DNA from: Microbaculum marinum
Lineage (GTDB): Bacteria > Pseudomonadota > Alphaproteobacteria > Rhizobiales > Tepidamorphaceae
Reading direction: 5' to 3' (one strand)
DNA length: 64,000 bases
Assembly (NCBI RefSeq): GCF_042646165.1
Contig: NZ_JBHRTC010000015.1
Part shown: one piece after another, positions 36,568-45,568 of the stretch
Layout: each line of letters opens with the position of its first letter
How positions within the stretch are numbered: the first letter of the stretch is position 1
Position numbers and translations under genes: made by a program
The notes under the pieces: model-generated
Databases searched by the model: none
Seen by the model: the letters and a program-made list of their open reading frames with translations, nothing else
Told to the model about the DNA's origin: nothing

Positions 36568-37719
36568 TCAAAGGGTCAGATCGGGAACGTCGAGCCAGCG
36601 GCGCTCCGCCCAGCTCTTCAGCCCCAGCTCGGCAAGCTGGACGCCCTTGGCACCTTCCAGCAGCGTGTACCTCCACGGCGTGTCCGCGCAGACGTGGCGG
36701 ATGAACTCTTCCCACTGCGACCGGAAGCCGTTCTCGAAGGCGAAGTTGTCGGGGACCTCCTCCCAGTCGTCGAAGAAGTCCATGGCTTGCGGCACGTCGG
36801 GGTTCCAGACCGGCTTCGGCGTGTTGACGCGATGCTGAGTCAGGCACTTGTGCAGTCCGGCGACCGCCGAGCCGTGGGTGCCGTCGACATGGAAGGTGAC
36901 GAGGTCGTCGCGGCGCACCCGCGTGCACCAGGACGAGTTCATCTGGGCGACGATGCCGCCTTCCAGTTCGAAGGTCGCGTAGGCCGCGTCGTCTGAATCG
37001 GCGGCATACTCCTCGCCGGCTTCGTCCCAGCGAGCGGGAATGTGGTTGGCGCCGAGACAACTTACCGCCCTGACCGGCGCGATCGTGTTGTCGAGCACGT
37101 AGCGCCAGTGGCACAGCATGTCGATGATGATGCCGCCGCCGTCGGCCTTGCGATAGTTCCAGCTCGGCCGCTGCGCGCTCTGCCAGTCGCCCTCGAACAC
37201 CCAGTAGCCGAATTCGCCGCGCACCGACAGGATGCGGCCGAAGAAGCCGGCGTCGCGCAACATCTTCAGCTTGATCAGGCCGGGCAGGTAGATCTTGTCG
37301 TGCACGACGCCGTTCTTGACGCCTTTCGAGGCGGCGTAGCGGGCGATTTCCAATGCGGCGTCCAGCGTCTCGGCGATCGGCTTCTCGCAGTAGACATGCT
37401 TGCCCGCGTCGATCGCCTTGCGCAGCAGACCGGCACGCATCTGCGTCGAGCCGGCATCGAAGAAGATCGTGTCGTTGCGATCGGCCAGGGCGGCGTCGAG
37501 ATCGGCCGTGTGCCGGGCGACGTTGTAGCGTCTGGCCAGCTCGGCGACCTTCTCGGCATTGCGCCCGACCAGGATCGGGTCCGGCATCACGCGGTCGCCG
37601 TTCGGCAGCACGACGCCGCCATCCTCGCGGATCGCCAGGATCGACCGGATCAGGTGCTGGTTCATACCCATCCTGCCGGTCACGCCGTGCATGACGATGC
37701 CGAGCCGCTGAACTGCCAT
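36568..37719 (-). CDS. Gfo/Idh/MocA-family oxidoreductase
   Basis: A 383-residue NAD(P)-dependent sugar oxidoreductase. The N-terminal Rossmann fold has GIVMHGVTGRMG in place of the usual GxGxxG-x-H, and the catalytic EKP is E112-K113-P114 (HVYCEKPIAETL). GGGIIIDMLCHWRYVLDNTI is the substrate-side helix, where the H-x(3)-D type motif is changed to CHWRYVLD. Substrate is unknown. It sits 3 bp after the enolase gene and 19 bp before DUF993. Confidence 0.87.
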   Translation of the reverse strand: MAVQRLGIVMHGVTGRMGMNQHLIRSILAIREDGGVVLPNGDRVMPDPILVGRNAEKVAELARRYNVARHTADLDAALADRNDTIFFDAGSTQMRAGLLRKAIDAGKHVYCEKPIAETLDAALEIARYAASKGVKNGVVHDKIYLPGLIKLKMLRDAGFFGRILSVRGEFGYWVFEGDWQSAQRPSWNYRKADGGGIIIDMLCHWRYVLDNTIAPVRAVSCLGANHIPARWDEAGEEYAADSDDAAYATFELEGGIVAQMNSSWCTRVRRDDLVTFHVDGTHGSAVAGLHKCLTQHRVNTPKPVWNPDVPQAMDFFDDWEEVPDNFAFENGFRSQWEEFIRHVCADTPWRYTLLEGAKGVQLAELGLKSWAERRWLDVPDLTL

Positions 37720-37722
37720 CGA

Positions 37723-39159
37723 TTATTCTCCTGGTAGGGATGTTCGTGTCGCTGTGAGGGAAACGGGCCGCATCGCGGCGAAATCGGGTAGGGCGGAGGA
37801 GGCGAAGCCCGGTCTGTCGATCGAGCCCAGCGCGATCCTGCCGGCCGCGATCGTCAGGCAGGTACTGCCATAGACGTCGCGGTAGAGATCCGGGTGCGCG
37901 TCGCGGAAGGCGGCCTGCTCGTCCGGCGGCGCGCCGGCCATGCCGAGCACGTAGTGGTGGCCGTTGCGTTCGACGTGGCCGATGCCGAGCAGCGAGACCA
38001 GGGCGAGATCCTGCTGGACGGCGAGGCCGGCCTGGCAGGTGAGGTCCTCGCCGGACAGGAAGAAGCCGGCCGCCGGATCGGCCGCCCGCCAGGCGCTGCA
38101 GCGGGCCGCGTTGAGCAACGACTTGTACAGCCCCTTGCACGCCTTGCTGGAGACGCCCGCATAGCCGAGGTCGCGCGCCCAGCGGAAGGCATCGAGGGTC
38201 GCGTCGGATTCGTCGATGATGACGGGTTTGAGCGTCGCCAGGGCCGAGATGTCGCGCGACAGCGCCGTCGCCCGGGTCACCGGCTGCTCGATGAACAGGA
38301 CGCGGGAGGCGAGCTTCCGGAGGCGCGGCTCGGCGAGGATCGCCCGCCACAGCTCGACGATGCCGTCGGCGTCCGCATACTGCTCGTTGCCGTCGAGGGT
38401 CGCCCGGTAGTCGACCGGGTCGAGCACTTCGGCGATCCGGATCAGGCGGTCGAGGTCGGCCGACAGGTTGCCGCCGATCTTCAGCTTGAAGTAGGTCTGG
38501 CCGTAGGCGGAGATCACCTCCTCCAGGGACTGCGGCAGTCCGTCGTGCAGGCGCGCGCCCTGCGGCATTTCGGCCGTCGCGAGCGGATCGAGCATGCCGA
38601 CGGTGTGGCGCGCTGCGATCGAGTTCTGCATGTCCCGCCGGCCCAGGAAGCCGGCGATGTCGAAGCCCTGCAGGTCCGGCGTCAGGGACGCGTCGAGGCC
38701 GGGCAGGTTGACCCGGATCGCGTCGGCGAAGCTCGCTCCCTCGATCCGGCACAGCGCGTCGAGAACCGCCTTGTCGACCTCCGCCCCGCCGAAGGCGGCG
38801 GCCAGCGGCGGCATGTCGTCGACCCCGGCGAGATCGCGGCAGGTCGCCGCCGCCAGGCCGAACGCGGTCGCCGGTCCGGCCGCCCGGTAGGCCTCGACGG
38901 CGCGCCGGATCGACCGCCGCAGCTGCTCGAAATTGTCCTCGTTCGACAGGGACGGGTCCTTGTCGAACCACTTCGGCACCATCAGTTCGGCCGTCGTGCC
39001 CCAGCCTTCCCGGCCGTCGTCGGTGCGGATCCGCACCCGCAGGAAGACCTGCGGTGCGGTGTCCAGCGTCACGACGCCGAACCGGAACGGCAGGCGCAGC
39101 CTGACGTCGCGCTCGTAGAGCCGGGCTTCCTCCAGCCAAATTTTCGGCGCCACGCTCAT
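37723..39159 (-). CDS. Enolase-superfamily dehydratase/racemase
   Basis: A 478-residue mandelate racemase/muconate lactonising-type enzyme, longer than the usual 370-450. The KxK base pair is K225-K227 (YFKLKIGG). Metal ligands are D256 (TLDGNEQY), E291 (LFIEQPV) and D316 (IIDESDA), and K339 (GVSSKACKG) is the opposite base, so all expected catalytic residues are present. N-terminal residues 1-110 are the capping domain. Its neighbours suggest sugar-acid dehydration to a 2-keto-3-deoxy acid. It overlaps the preceding gene by one base (TGATG). Confidence 0.85.
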   Translation of the reverse strand: MSVAPKIWLEEARLYERDVRLRLPFRFGVVTLDTAPQVFLRVRIRTDDGREGWGTTAELMVPKWFDKDPSLSNEDNFEQLRRSIRRAVEAYRAAGPATAFGLAAATCRDLAGVDDMPPLAAAFGGAEVDKAVLDALCRIEGASFADAIRVNLPGLDASLTPDLQGFDIAGFLGRRDMQNSIAARHTVGMLDPLATAEMPQGARLHDGLPQSLEEVISAYGQTYFKLKIGGNLSADLDRLIRIAEVLDPVDYRATLDGNEQYADADGIVELWRAILAEPRLRKLASRVLFIEQPVTRATALSRDISALATLKPVIIDESDATLDAFRWARDLGYAGVSSKACKGLYKSLLNAARCSAWRAADPAAGFFLSGEDLTCQAGLAVQQDLALVSLLGIGHVERNGHHYVLGMAGAPPDEQAAFRDAHPDLYRDVYGSTCLTIAAGRIALGSIDRPGFASSALPDFAAMRPVSLTATRTSLPGE

Positions 39160-39980
39160 CACGCCTCCAGAAGCCCGCGCAGATAGCCGATGGCCCGCGC
39201 GGCCACAGCGGCGCCATCTGGCGCGTAGACGAACGGCTCGACCGCGACGACCCTGTCGTAGCCGGTGTCGCGCAGGGCCCGCAGGATCGGCGCGAACTCG
39301 TCGCTTCCCTCGCCCGGCCCCCGGCGGTTGCGGTCGTTGACCTGGACGTGGCCGATCTTGCCCGTCGGCACCCATCGGCGGATCAGTCCGGCGACGGGTT
39401 CTGCTTCGGTCTGGGCCGCAGCCGACGTGTCGATCATCGTGCGGAAATGCGGATTGCCGACAGCGTCGGCGAGGCGGACGGCATCCTCGACCGTGTTGAC
39501 GAAGGTCGTCTCGTTGCGCGCCAGCGGCTCGAAACAGTAGGTGACGCCGGCCGATTCGGCCGCCTCGGCGATCGGGCCCATGAGGTCGACCACACGCCTG
39601 AATGCTTCCTCCGGATCCAGGCCGGTGACGTCCCGCTGTTTCGGCGAGCCGTGCACCATCACCGAGCCGCCGAGATCGGCGCACAGGTCGACCAGCGCGA
39701 GCAGCACGTCGAGGGTTTTCCGGCGGACCGCGCCGTCCTCGCTGGTGATCGATAGGCCCTCCGGAGTCACCAGCAGCCAGTGCAGTCCGGTGATCCGCAG
39801 CCCGGCGTCCTCGGCGATGTTCCTGACTTCCCCGCGCTCGGCGGCGGACAGCCGGTGCGGCGCCTCGCCAAGCGTGAACGGTGCGACCTCCAGGCCGTCA
39901 TAGCCGAGTGCGACGGCGAACGCGCATTGCTCGGCGAACGGCTTCTCGCGAATGACCTCGTTGCACAGCGATATCCGCAT
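39159..39980 (-). CDS. Sugar phosphate isomerase/epimerase-like TIM barrel (II)
   Basis: A 273-residue COG1082 TIM barrel. LGYDGLEVAPFTL, GLRITGLHWLLVTPEGLSI, MVHGSPKQRDV, CFEPLARNET, MIDTSAAA, HVQVNDRNRRGPGEG and VAVEPFVYAPDG supply the presumed Glu-Asp-His-Glu metal site. It is clearly distinct from the other barrel of this cluster, so they probably act on different intermediates. It is 5 bp after the cupin gene. The ATG at 39980 starts MRISLCNEVI; an in-frame GTG lies three codons upstream. Confidence 0.86.
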   Translation of the reverse strand: MRISLCNEVIREKPFAEQCAFAVALGYDGLEVAPFTLGEAPHRLSAAERGEVRNIAEDAGLRITGLHWLLVTPEGLSITSEDGAVRRKTLDVLLALVDLCADLGGSVMVHGSPKQRDVTGLDPEEAFRRVVDLMGPIAEAAESAGVTYCFEPLARNETTFVNTVEDAVRLADAVGNPHFRTMIDTSAAAQTEAEPVAGLIRRWVPTGKIGHVQVNDRNRRGPGEGSDEFAPILRALRDTGYDRVVAVEPFVYAPDGAAVAARAIGYLRGLLEA

Positions 39981-39985
39981 GGCGC

Positions 39986-40705
39986 TCACAGACCCGCCGC
40001 CAGATGGTCGACCTGCCGCAGCACGCCGCACATGCCGTAGACGATGCCGCGCGATCCGGCCTCCCCTGCGAGCACCGGATCGGCCTCGTCGACCGCGTCG
40101 GGAAGGGCGGCGAGCCGTGCGGCGTCGCGCTTCGCCCACTCGGCGGCTCCGTGCAGTACGGCATCGGCAAACGCCTCCTTGCGCCCGGCAAGGTCGGCGC
40201 GATGCACGGAAAGGAACCGGTCGAGTTCGGCCTCGTAGCCGCTGCGGTCGCGCTCCCACAGGTCGAGCAGCCGCATGTAGGCGCGCGCCGAGGCGTCGCG
40301 GCGGTCAAGCGCGCCGTCGAGCCCGGTCGAGACGAGGCCCTTGAGCCGCCGGAACTCCGCCGGGTCGGCATCGACCTCGGGGCCGAAATAGATCCGCGCG
40401 TCGCCGCGCTCGGGCAGGCCCGAATTGCCCATCACCGCAATCACCTCGACTGCGTCGGTGCTGACGGAGCGGTGCAGGGTGCCGGGCGGGAACTGGACGT
40501 AGTCGCCCTTCTTCAGCGGGATCGTGCGGAAGCCGTGCCTGCGGTCGTGCAGCTCGATTGCGCCCTCGCCGGCGATGCACAGATAGGCTTCCTCGGTGAG
40601 CGCGTGCACGTGCGCGCAGCCCGCCATCATGCCGTCCGGTCCGGGGCGCTGGTCGTAGACCTTGAGGTGGGTCAGGCCTATGCCGCCTATCATGCCCGCG
40701 GTCAT
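39986..40705 (-). CDS. Cupin-domain protein with helical C-terminal half
   Basis: 239 residues. The N-terminal 110 are a cupin: HVHALTEEAYLCIAGEG is motif 1 (H-x-H-x-E) and PPGTLHRSV carries the later His. The residues after 120 are predicted helical and charged (RRLKGLVSTGLDGALDRRDASARAYMRLLDLWERD), without a family I recognise. Possible roles are sugar epimerase or isomerase, or ligand sensor. It overlaps tctA by 4 bp, so it belongs to the same transcript. Confidence 0.78.
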   Translation of the reverse strand: MTAGMIGGIGLTHLKVYDQRPGPDGMMAGCAHVHALTEEAYLCIAGEGAIELHDRRHGFRTIPLKKGDYVQFPPGTLHRSVSTDAVEVIAVMGNSGLPERGDARIYFGPEVDADPAEFRRLKGLVSTGLDGALDRRDASARAYMRLLDLWERDRSGYEAELDRFLSVHRADLAGRKEAFADAVLHGAAEWAKRDAARLAALPDAVDEADPVLAGEAGSRGIVYGMCGVLRQVDHLAAGL

Positions 40706-42279
40706 CGACCCGCTTCTCCCTTTGGTCGTCGCAATGCGTGGCCGAGCATGCTGAACGGACGCATCGCCAGCCGCCGCGTCGGGCCGAAGCTCATGATCAG
40801 CGTGCCCAGGCACAGGAGCATCAGCACAACGCAGATCGGCCGGGTGAAGTAGAAGCCGAAGTCGCCGCCAGTGATCACCAGCGAGCGGCGGAAGCTCTTG
40901 TCGAAGATGTCGCCGAGCACGATGCCCAGCACCAGCGGCGCCATCGGATAGTTCATGCGGCGCAGGACGAAGCCGAGGATGCCGAACACCACCATCACCC
41001 ACACGTCGAACATGCGCTGGGAAATCGCGTAGGAGCCGATCACGCACAGCACGAAGACGACGGGCATCAGCCGCTCGCGCGGGATCGACAGCACCTTGAG
41101 CAGCACCGGCGTCAGCAGGATTCCCAGGACGACGATGGCGATCGCCGCAAACAGCATCATCACCACGACCTGATACACGAACTCGGGCGACTCGATCATG
41201 ATCATCGGGCCGGGCCGCACGCCGTGCAGCACCATGGCGGCCAGCAGCACGGCGGCCGGCGCCGAGCCGGGCACGCCGAGCGTCAGCACCGGGATCAGGG
41301 CGCCGGGCGGGGCGGCGCTGTTGCCGGTCTCCGCCGCCATCAGGCCTTCGACCGAGCCCTTGCCGAACTTTGCCTTCTCCTTCGAGGCGCGCCGCGCCGC
41401 GGCATAGGAGACCCAGGCGCCGATGTCCTCGCCGACGCCGGGAATGACCCCGATCAGCGTGCCGAGAATGCCGGACCGCCCGATGGTGCGGCGATAGCGG
41501 AAGATGTCGCGCGGATCGGGGATGACGTCGCGCAGCGTCGTCGTCGCCTTGATGATCTCGGCGCGCCGGTTGAACATCACCATGATCACCTCCGAGAAGC
41601 CGAAGGCGCCGACCATCGCCGGGATCAGGGCGATGCCTCCCTGCATCTCCGTGTAGCCGAAGGTGAAGCGGTCGGTCATGTAGAGGCCTTCCTGGCCGAT
41701 CATCGCCACGCCGAGCCCCAGGAAGCCGGCGATCCATCCCTTGATCGGATCGTCCAGCGCGGTCAGCTGGCCCGAGATCAGGATGCCGAAGATCGCGAGC
41801 CAGAAGAACTCGTGCGTCTGGAACTTGAGCGCGTAGTCGGCAAGCAGCGGCGCGATGGTGGCCAGGAAGAACATGCCGATCAGCGTGCCGAGGAAGGATC
41901 CGGACGTTGCGATGCCCATGGCGGGCCCGGCCTTGCCCATCCTGGCCAGCGGATAGCCGTCCAGCGTGGTCGCGGCGTTCGCCGGCGTGCCCGGAATGTT
42001 GAGCAGGATGGCGCTGCGGCTGCCGCCGTAGATCGCCCCCACATAGAGGCAGATCAGGATCATCAGCGCCGCGTCGCGGTCCATTCGGTAGGTCAGAGTC
42101 GTCAGAAGGGCGACGCCCATCGTCGCGGTCAGGCCCGGCAGCATGCCGATGCACATGCCCAGCAGGGTCCCGCCGACGACGTAGAGCAGGATGATCGGCT
42201 CGCCGAACCCGGCCATCGCCGATCCGATGTAGCCGAGCGTCGTCGCCAGGTAGTCGAGGATGGCGCTGATCGCGTTCAT
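40702..42279 (-). CDS. tctA: TctA-type large membrane subunit
   Basis: A 525-residue secondary transporter subunit of the tripartite tricarboxylate transporter (TTT) family with about a dozen membrane segments. GTLLGMCIGMLPGLTATMGVALL, YGGSRSAILLNIPGTPANAATTLDGYPLARMGKAGPAMG and IGVIPGVGEDIGAWVSYAAAR are TctA signatures. It moves an organic acid captured by TctC using an ion gradient. It is 13 bp after tctB and overlaps the cupin gene. Confidence 0.93.
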   Translation of the reverse strand: MNAISAILDYLATTLGYIGSAMAGFGEPIILLYVVGGTLLGMCIGMLPGLTATMGVALLTTLTYRMDRDAALMILICLYVGAIYGGSRSAILLNIPGTPANAATTLDGYPLARMGKAGPAMGIATSGSFLGTLIGMFFLATIAPLLADYALKFQTHEFFWLAIFGILISGQLTALDDPIKGWIAGFLGLGVAMIGQEGLYMTDRFTFGYTEMQGGIALIPAMVGAFGFSEVIMVMFNRRAEIIKATTTLRDVIPDPRDIFRYRRTIGRSGILGTLIGVIPGVGEDIGAWVSYAAARRASKEKAKFGKGSVEGLMAAETGNSAAPPGALIPVLTLGVPGSAPAAVLLAAMVLHGVRPGPMIMIESPEFVYQVVVMMLFAAIAIVVLGILLTPVLLKVLSIPRERLMPVVFVLCVIGSYAISQRMFDVWVMVVFGILGFVLRRMNYPMAPLVLGIVLGDIFDKSFRRSLVITGGDFGFYFTRPICVVLMLLCLGTLIMSFGPTRRLAMRPFSMLGHALRRPKGEAGR

Positions 42280-42292
42280 GCCCGCTCCCCTG

Positions 42293-42907
42293 TCACGGCA
42301 AGGCGACGAAGAAGTAGCGCTCGAAGACGATCGTCACGAGCGCGCTGACGATGACCGCCATCAGCGCGGCATTGACCACGAGCCATGCCCGCGGCCGCCA
42401 GGCGGCGGGCAACGGCGCGCCGATTCCTGCGACCACGGCCGCAATGCCCGGCCATCGTTCGCTGAGCCGCTGCCAGCGGCGGGCGCCGTGCTCCGTGGCC
42501 AGCGGCCATTCGGCGATGACGACGAACAGGAAAACGAACAGGGCGGTCGCGGCGTCATAGGGGACGTGCCAGCCGCCGATCCGGGCCCCGACCAGGCCAA
42601 CGGCATAGACGCTGCAGCCTGCCGCGGTGACCCCGCATCTCCACAGACCCGCGCGCTCGGCGGGATCTTCGGTGCGGATCGCCGACGGCCGGAAGCCCCC
42701 CGCGAGAGCCGAACGCACCAGCAGCGTCAGGGCGAGCAGCGCGATGACGACGCCCAGCAGTATCGGGACGCGGCCGGGCTCGCCGCCATCCTCGATGAAG
42801 CCGCCGGCGCCGGGCATCCCCAGGCCGGAGACGGCCATGTAGACGCCGACGATGAAAAAGCAGATCGATGCCCAGAAATCGGCAGCGTGCATCCGCGATG
42901 TGGCCAT
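42293..42907 (-). CDS. tctB: TctB-type small membrane subunit
   Basis: A 204-residue protein with four membrane segments (residues about 11-30, 48-66, 93-135, 178-200), the DUF1468/TctB layout: DFWASICFFIVGVYMAVSGLGMPG, GRVPILLGVVIALLALTLLV. It assists TctA. A GTG one codon upstream (42910) is an alternative start. The 95-bp gap to tctC is larger than between other genes here. Confidence 0.86.
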   Translation of the reverse strand: MATSRMHAADFWASICFFIVGVYMAVSGLGMPGAGGFIEDGGEPGRVPILLGVVIALLALTLLVRSALAGGFRPSAIRTEDPAERAGLWRCGVTAAGCSVYAVGLVGARIGGWHVPYDAATALFVFLFVVIAEWPLATEHGARRWQRLSERWPGIAAVVAGIGAPLPAAWRPRAWLVVNAALMAVIVSALVTIVFERYFFVALP

Positions 42908-43002
42908 CACATGCTACCCGATGGAAAATGTGCGCGCGAGACGGTCCCGCAGGAGACCCGGGCGGGCGCCGCCGCCGCGGCCCCCTGCGGTTGGAGGTCG
43001 GG

Positions 43003-44013
43003 TCAGGGCCTCGGGATGCCGATCGTGTCCGGGCTGACCTTCGACTTGCCGCCGTCGTGGATCTGCCAGGCATTGATCTGCGTGCTCGGAAACGCCTGTT
43101 CGTAGGCTTCCTCGCCGTGCTTCACGTTCAGCGACAGACCCTTGGAATCCGCGTATTCCTTGAGCTTCTGCGAGTTGGCGATCTTGTCGTCCCAGATCTG
43201 GTCCATCGTCGCGATCACGTCCTCCGGGGTGCCGTCCTTCGGAATCCAGATGCCGAAGTAGACCGGGCCGACCTTGGCATCCGGCACCGCATCCTTGATC
43301 GAGGGGATCGTGCCGATTCCCTCCAGGGTCACGGCTTCGTTGGTGAAGGCCGCCAGAGGCGTCAGCTTCTTGGCGCGCAGCATCTCGAACTGCTCGGAGA
43401 TGAGCTGCGTGGTGATCTGGGATTCGCCGGCGACCGTCGCCATGACCGCGGGATTGCCGCCGTCGTAGGTGACCATCTTGTACTCACCGCCGGTCGCCGC
43501 CTTCAGCGCTTCGGCCGCGGCGCCGCTTGCCGAGTTGATTCCGCCGGTTGCGATCGTGACGCTGTCCGGATCGTCCTTCATCGCCGCGACGACGTCTTCC
43601 ACCGACTTGAACTTTGAGTCCGGATTGGCCGACATCACCGTGAAGTTCACCAGGGCCAGGTAGAGATTCCAGTCCTTCAGGTGCGTATCGATCGCGCCGG
43701 TGACCCCGTAGGTGCCGAGGTCCTTGGCGGCGCCGGCAGTCCAGGTATAGCCGTCGTGATCGGCGTCGAGGGCGGCCTTGGTGCCGACCGCGCCGGCGCC
43801 ACCGGGCTGGTTGACGACGACCACGGTCTGTCCGAGCGCATCCTCGATGTCCGCAGCAAGCAGGCGGACGACCTGGTCGGTCGAGCCGCCGGCGCCCCAC
43901 GGAACGATGATGCGAAGCGGCTTTTCAGGCTGCCACTGCGCCTGAGCCGGGGCATGGACGCTGCCGGCGAGCAGAAGCGCCGCCACGCCGGTGACGATGG
44001 ATTTCAGGATCAT
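43003..44013 (-). CDS. tctC: TctC-type solute-binding protein
   Basis: A 336-residue periplasmic binding protein of the TctC/Bug family with a signal peptide (cleavage near AQA, residue 25). WQPEKPLRIIVPWGAGGSTDQVVRLLA and VVVNQPGGAGAVGTKAALDADHDGYT are Bug signatures that hold a carboxylate. The ATG at 44013 has GGGAGGA. An operator-like palindrome lies 61-82 bp upstream. Family ligands are small carboxylic acids, which fits a sugar-acid substrate. Confidence 0.92.
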   Translation of the reverse strand: MILKSIVTGVAALLLAGSVHAPAQAQWQPEKPLRIIVPWGAGGSTDQVVRLLAADIEDALGQTVVVVNQPGGAGAVGTKAALDADHDGYTWTAGAAKDLGTYGVTGAIDTHLKDWNLYLALVNFTVMSANPDSKFKSVEDVVAAMKDDPDSVTIATGGINSASGAAAEALKAATGGEYKMVTYDGGNPAVMATVAGESQITTQLISEQFEMLRAKKLTPLAAFTNEAVTLEGIGTIPSIKDAVPDAKVGPVYFGIWIPKDGTPEDVIATMDQIWDDKIANSQKLKEYADSKGLSLNVKHGEEAYEQAFPSTQINAWQIHDGGKSKVSPDTIGIPRP

Positions 44014-44073
44014 GTGTTTCCTCCCGTTGCGGATCATGAGGGCGTCCGCGTTTTTGATGGGTAACGACGCTAA

Positions 44074-44095
44074 TAACTAACTGGTTGGTTACTAC
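44074..44095 (-). promoter_or_regulatory. Operator-like palindrome upstream of tctC
   Basis: An 18-bp imperfect palindrome, TAACTAAC-TG-GTTGGTTA, at 44074-44091 with one mismatch between arms, then CTAC. It lies 61-82 bp before the tctC ATG in the tctC-tetR gap. A matching sequence precedes the tetR gene (44836-44857). Confidence 0.65.
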
Positions 44096-44138
44096 CCGAG
44101 TCAAGCCCATTTCTGCGGCCGGACCAGTCGTATCGTCA

Positions 44139-44822
44139 TCAGGCGGGGGAGGCGGCTATCCCGGGGAGAGGGCTGGCCTCGGAGGTGTCGCGGCGGTCGC
44201 CTGACGTCGTCGTCAGATAGTCGACTATGATCGCCGTGATGTGGTCCAGGCGAACCTGCAGCGCCTGCTCGCTGTGCAGGTCGCGGTCGAAGATGGTCTC
44301 CAACGTGGCCGAATTCGAGAGGTAGAAGTACCCGATGCCGGCGATCGAGATGTAGAGCTGGACCGGGTCCACGCCGCTGCGGAACAGTCCCTGGCGCTCG
44401 CCGCGCTCGAGAACCTCGCCGATATAGCCGACCAGCGGAAAGTGCAGCGCCTTGATCCTGTTCGACTGCCGGATGTACTGGGCGTTGTAGAGGTTCTCGT
44501 TGTTGAGCAGCCGCATGAACTCGGGATGCTCGACGAAATAGTTGAAGGTGAACCGCACCAGTTCCCGGATCGCGTCGACTGGCTCGCGACTTTCCAGTTC
44601 GAGCTCCTGTTCGGCGGTGCGGATAGCCTCGTAGGCATGCTCCATCACGACGAGGTACAGCGCTTCCTTGTTGCCGAAATAGTGATAGAGCATGCGCTTG
44701 TTGGCGCCGGCCCGCTCCGCGATGGCGTCGACCCGGGCACCGCTGAGGCCCTTGTCTGCGAACTCGAACGCCGCAGCGTTCAGTATCCGCTCATAGGTCT
44801 GTTCTGGTTGTCGTTTTGCCAT
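44139..44822 (-). CDS. TetR-family regulator of the tct/sugar-acid operon
   Basis: A 227-residue TetR repressor. The HTH is in ILNAAAFEFADKGLSGARVDAIAERAGANKRMLYHYFGNKEALYLVVME (about 13-61). A RutR-like C-terminal domain follows (EPVDAIRELVRFTFNYFVEHPEFMRLLNNENLYNA). It lies 125 bp upstream of tctC on the same strand. Two copies of an operator-like sequence flank the gene, one 13 bp before its own ATG, which suggests self-repression and control of tctCBA. Ligand unknown, probably the imported acid or a breakdown product. Confidence 0.88.
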   Translation of the reverse strand: MAKRQPEQTYERILNAAAFEFADKGLSGARVDAIAERAGANKRMLYHYFGNKEALYLVVMEHAYEAIRTAEQELELESREPVDAIRELVRFTFNYFVEHPEFMRLLNNENLYNAQYIRQSNRIKALHFPLVGYIGEVLERGERQGLFRSGVDPVQLYISIAGIGYFYLSNSATLETIFDRDLHSEQALQVRLDHITAIIVDYLTTTSGDRRDTSEASPLPGIAASPA

Positions 44823-44835
44823 CGGCGTCCCGGAT

Positions 44836-44857
44836 TCACTAACCGGTTATTTACTAA
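44836..44857 (-). promoter_or_regulatory. Operator-like palindrome upstream of tetR
   Basis: A perfect 10-bp palindrome TAACCGGTTA sits in TCACTAACCGGTT-ATTTACTAA, 13-35 bp before the tetR ATG. Its sequence agrees with the site at 44074-44095 in 18 of 22 positions in the same orientation (consensus ACTAACYGGTTRKTTACT). Confidence 0.65.
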
Positions 44858-44944
44858 TACCGTCCGGGCCCGTCAATTTGGCGGCAGATCCCGGTCCCGC
44901 ACCCACGGCGATGGGTCCACTCGTCCCTGTCAGATGGGAGAGCA

Positions 44945-45418
44945 TCACTCCTCGTCGGGCACGATCGAGTGGGTCCGTTTCAGGCACCGCAGGGCGAAGC
45001 TCGACCGCGAGTGGCGTATACCGGGAACCTTGTACAGCTTGGTGCGCAGGAATGCCTCGTAGCCGGCGGTCCCGTTCACCGCGACCTTGACGAAATAGTC
45101 GTACTCGCCGGTCGTCAGATAAACCTCCAGCACCTCCGGCATCTCGGCCATGGCGCGGCCGAAGACCTCGAGGATCTCGTCGTCGTGGCGTTCCAGCGTG
45201 ACTTCGATGATTACGGTTTCCGTCGCGCCGAGCAGGCTCTGGTCGAGCACCGCCGTGTAGCCCTGGATGAACCCGTCACGCTCCAGGCGGCGCACCCGCT
45301 GCCAGCAGGGGCTGGCCGAGAGCCCGACCCGCTCCGCCAGTTCGTTGTTGGTCAGCCGTCCATCGGCGACCAGCGCCTGGAGAATGCGACGGTCGATCCG
45401 GTCAGGCGGCTTCGGCAT
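44945..45418 (-). CDS. Lrp/AsnC-family regulator
   Basis: 157 residues: N-terminal HTH (IDRRILQALVADGRLTNNELAERVGLSASPCWQRVRRLERDGFI) and C-terminal RAM/ACT-like ligand domain (EVTLERHDDEILEVFGRAM, VLEVYLTTGEYDYFVKVAV, IRHSRSSFALRCLKRT). Lrp proteins sense amino acids and control nearby genes. ATG 45418 begins MPKPPDRIDRRI; the frame upstream lacks homology. It diverges from a small ACT-domain-like gene across a 150-bp gap that is AT-richer than its surroundings, the likely shared promoter. Confidence 0.92.
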   Translation of the reverse strand: MPKPPDRIDRRILQALVADGRLTNNELAERVGLSASPCWQRVRRLERDGFIQGYTAVLDQSLLGATETVIIEVTLERHDDEILEVFGRAMAEMPEVLEVYLTTGEYDYFVKVAVNGTAGYEAFLRTKLYKVPGIRHSRSSFALRCLKRTHSIVPDEE

Positions 45419-45568
45419 AGTCGGCTCCAATCCGTTTGAGTAAGGAAAGATCATACTGCCTCTCCACCGAAATGCAAAAGGGTGATCTGCCAATCCGACA
45501 TACAATGAAGAGATTCAAAAGGATATGATCCGCAATCCGGGATATGGTTTCGGGAAATGGAGGCCATT

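Noticed and set aside
36545..39217. 890-codon minus frame over the Gfo/Idh and enolase genes
   Set aside because: Arg/Pro-rich shadow of two well-supported genes in another frame.
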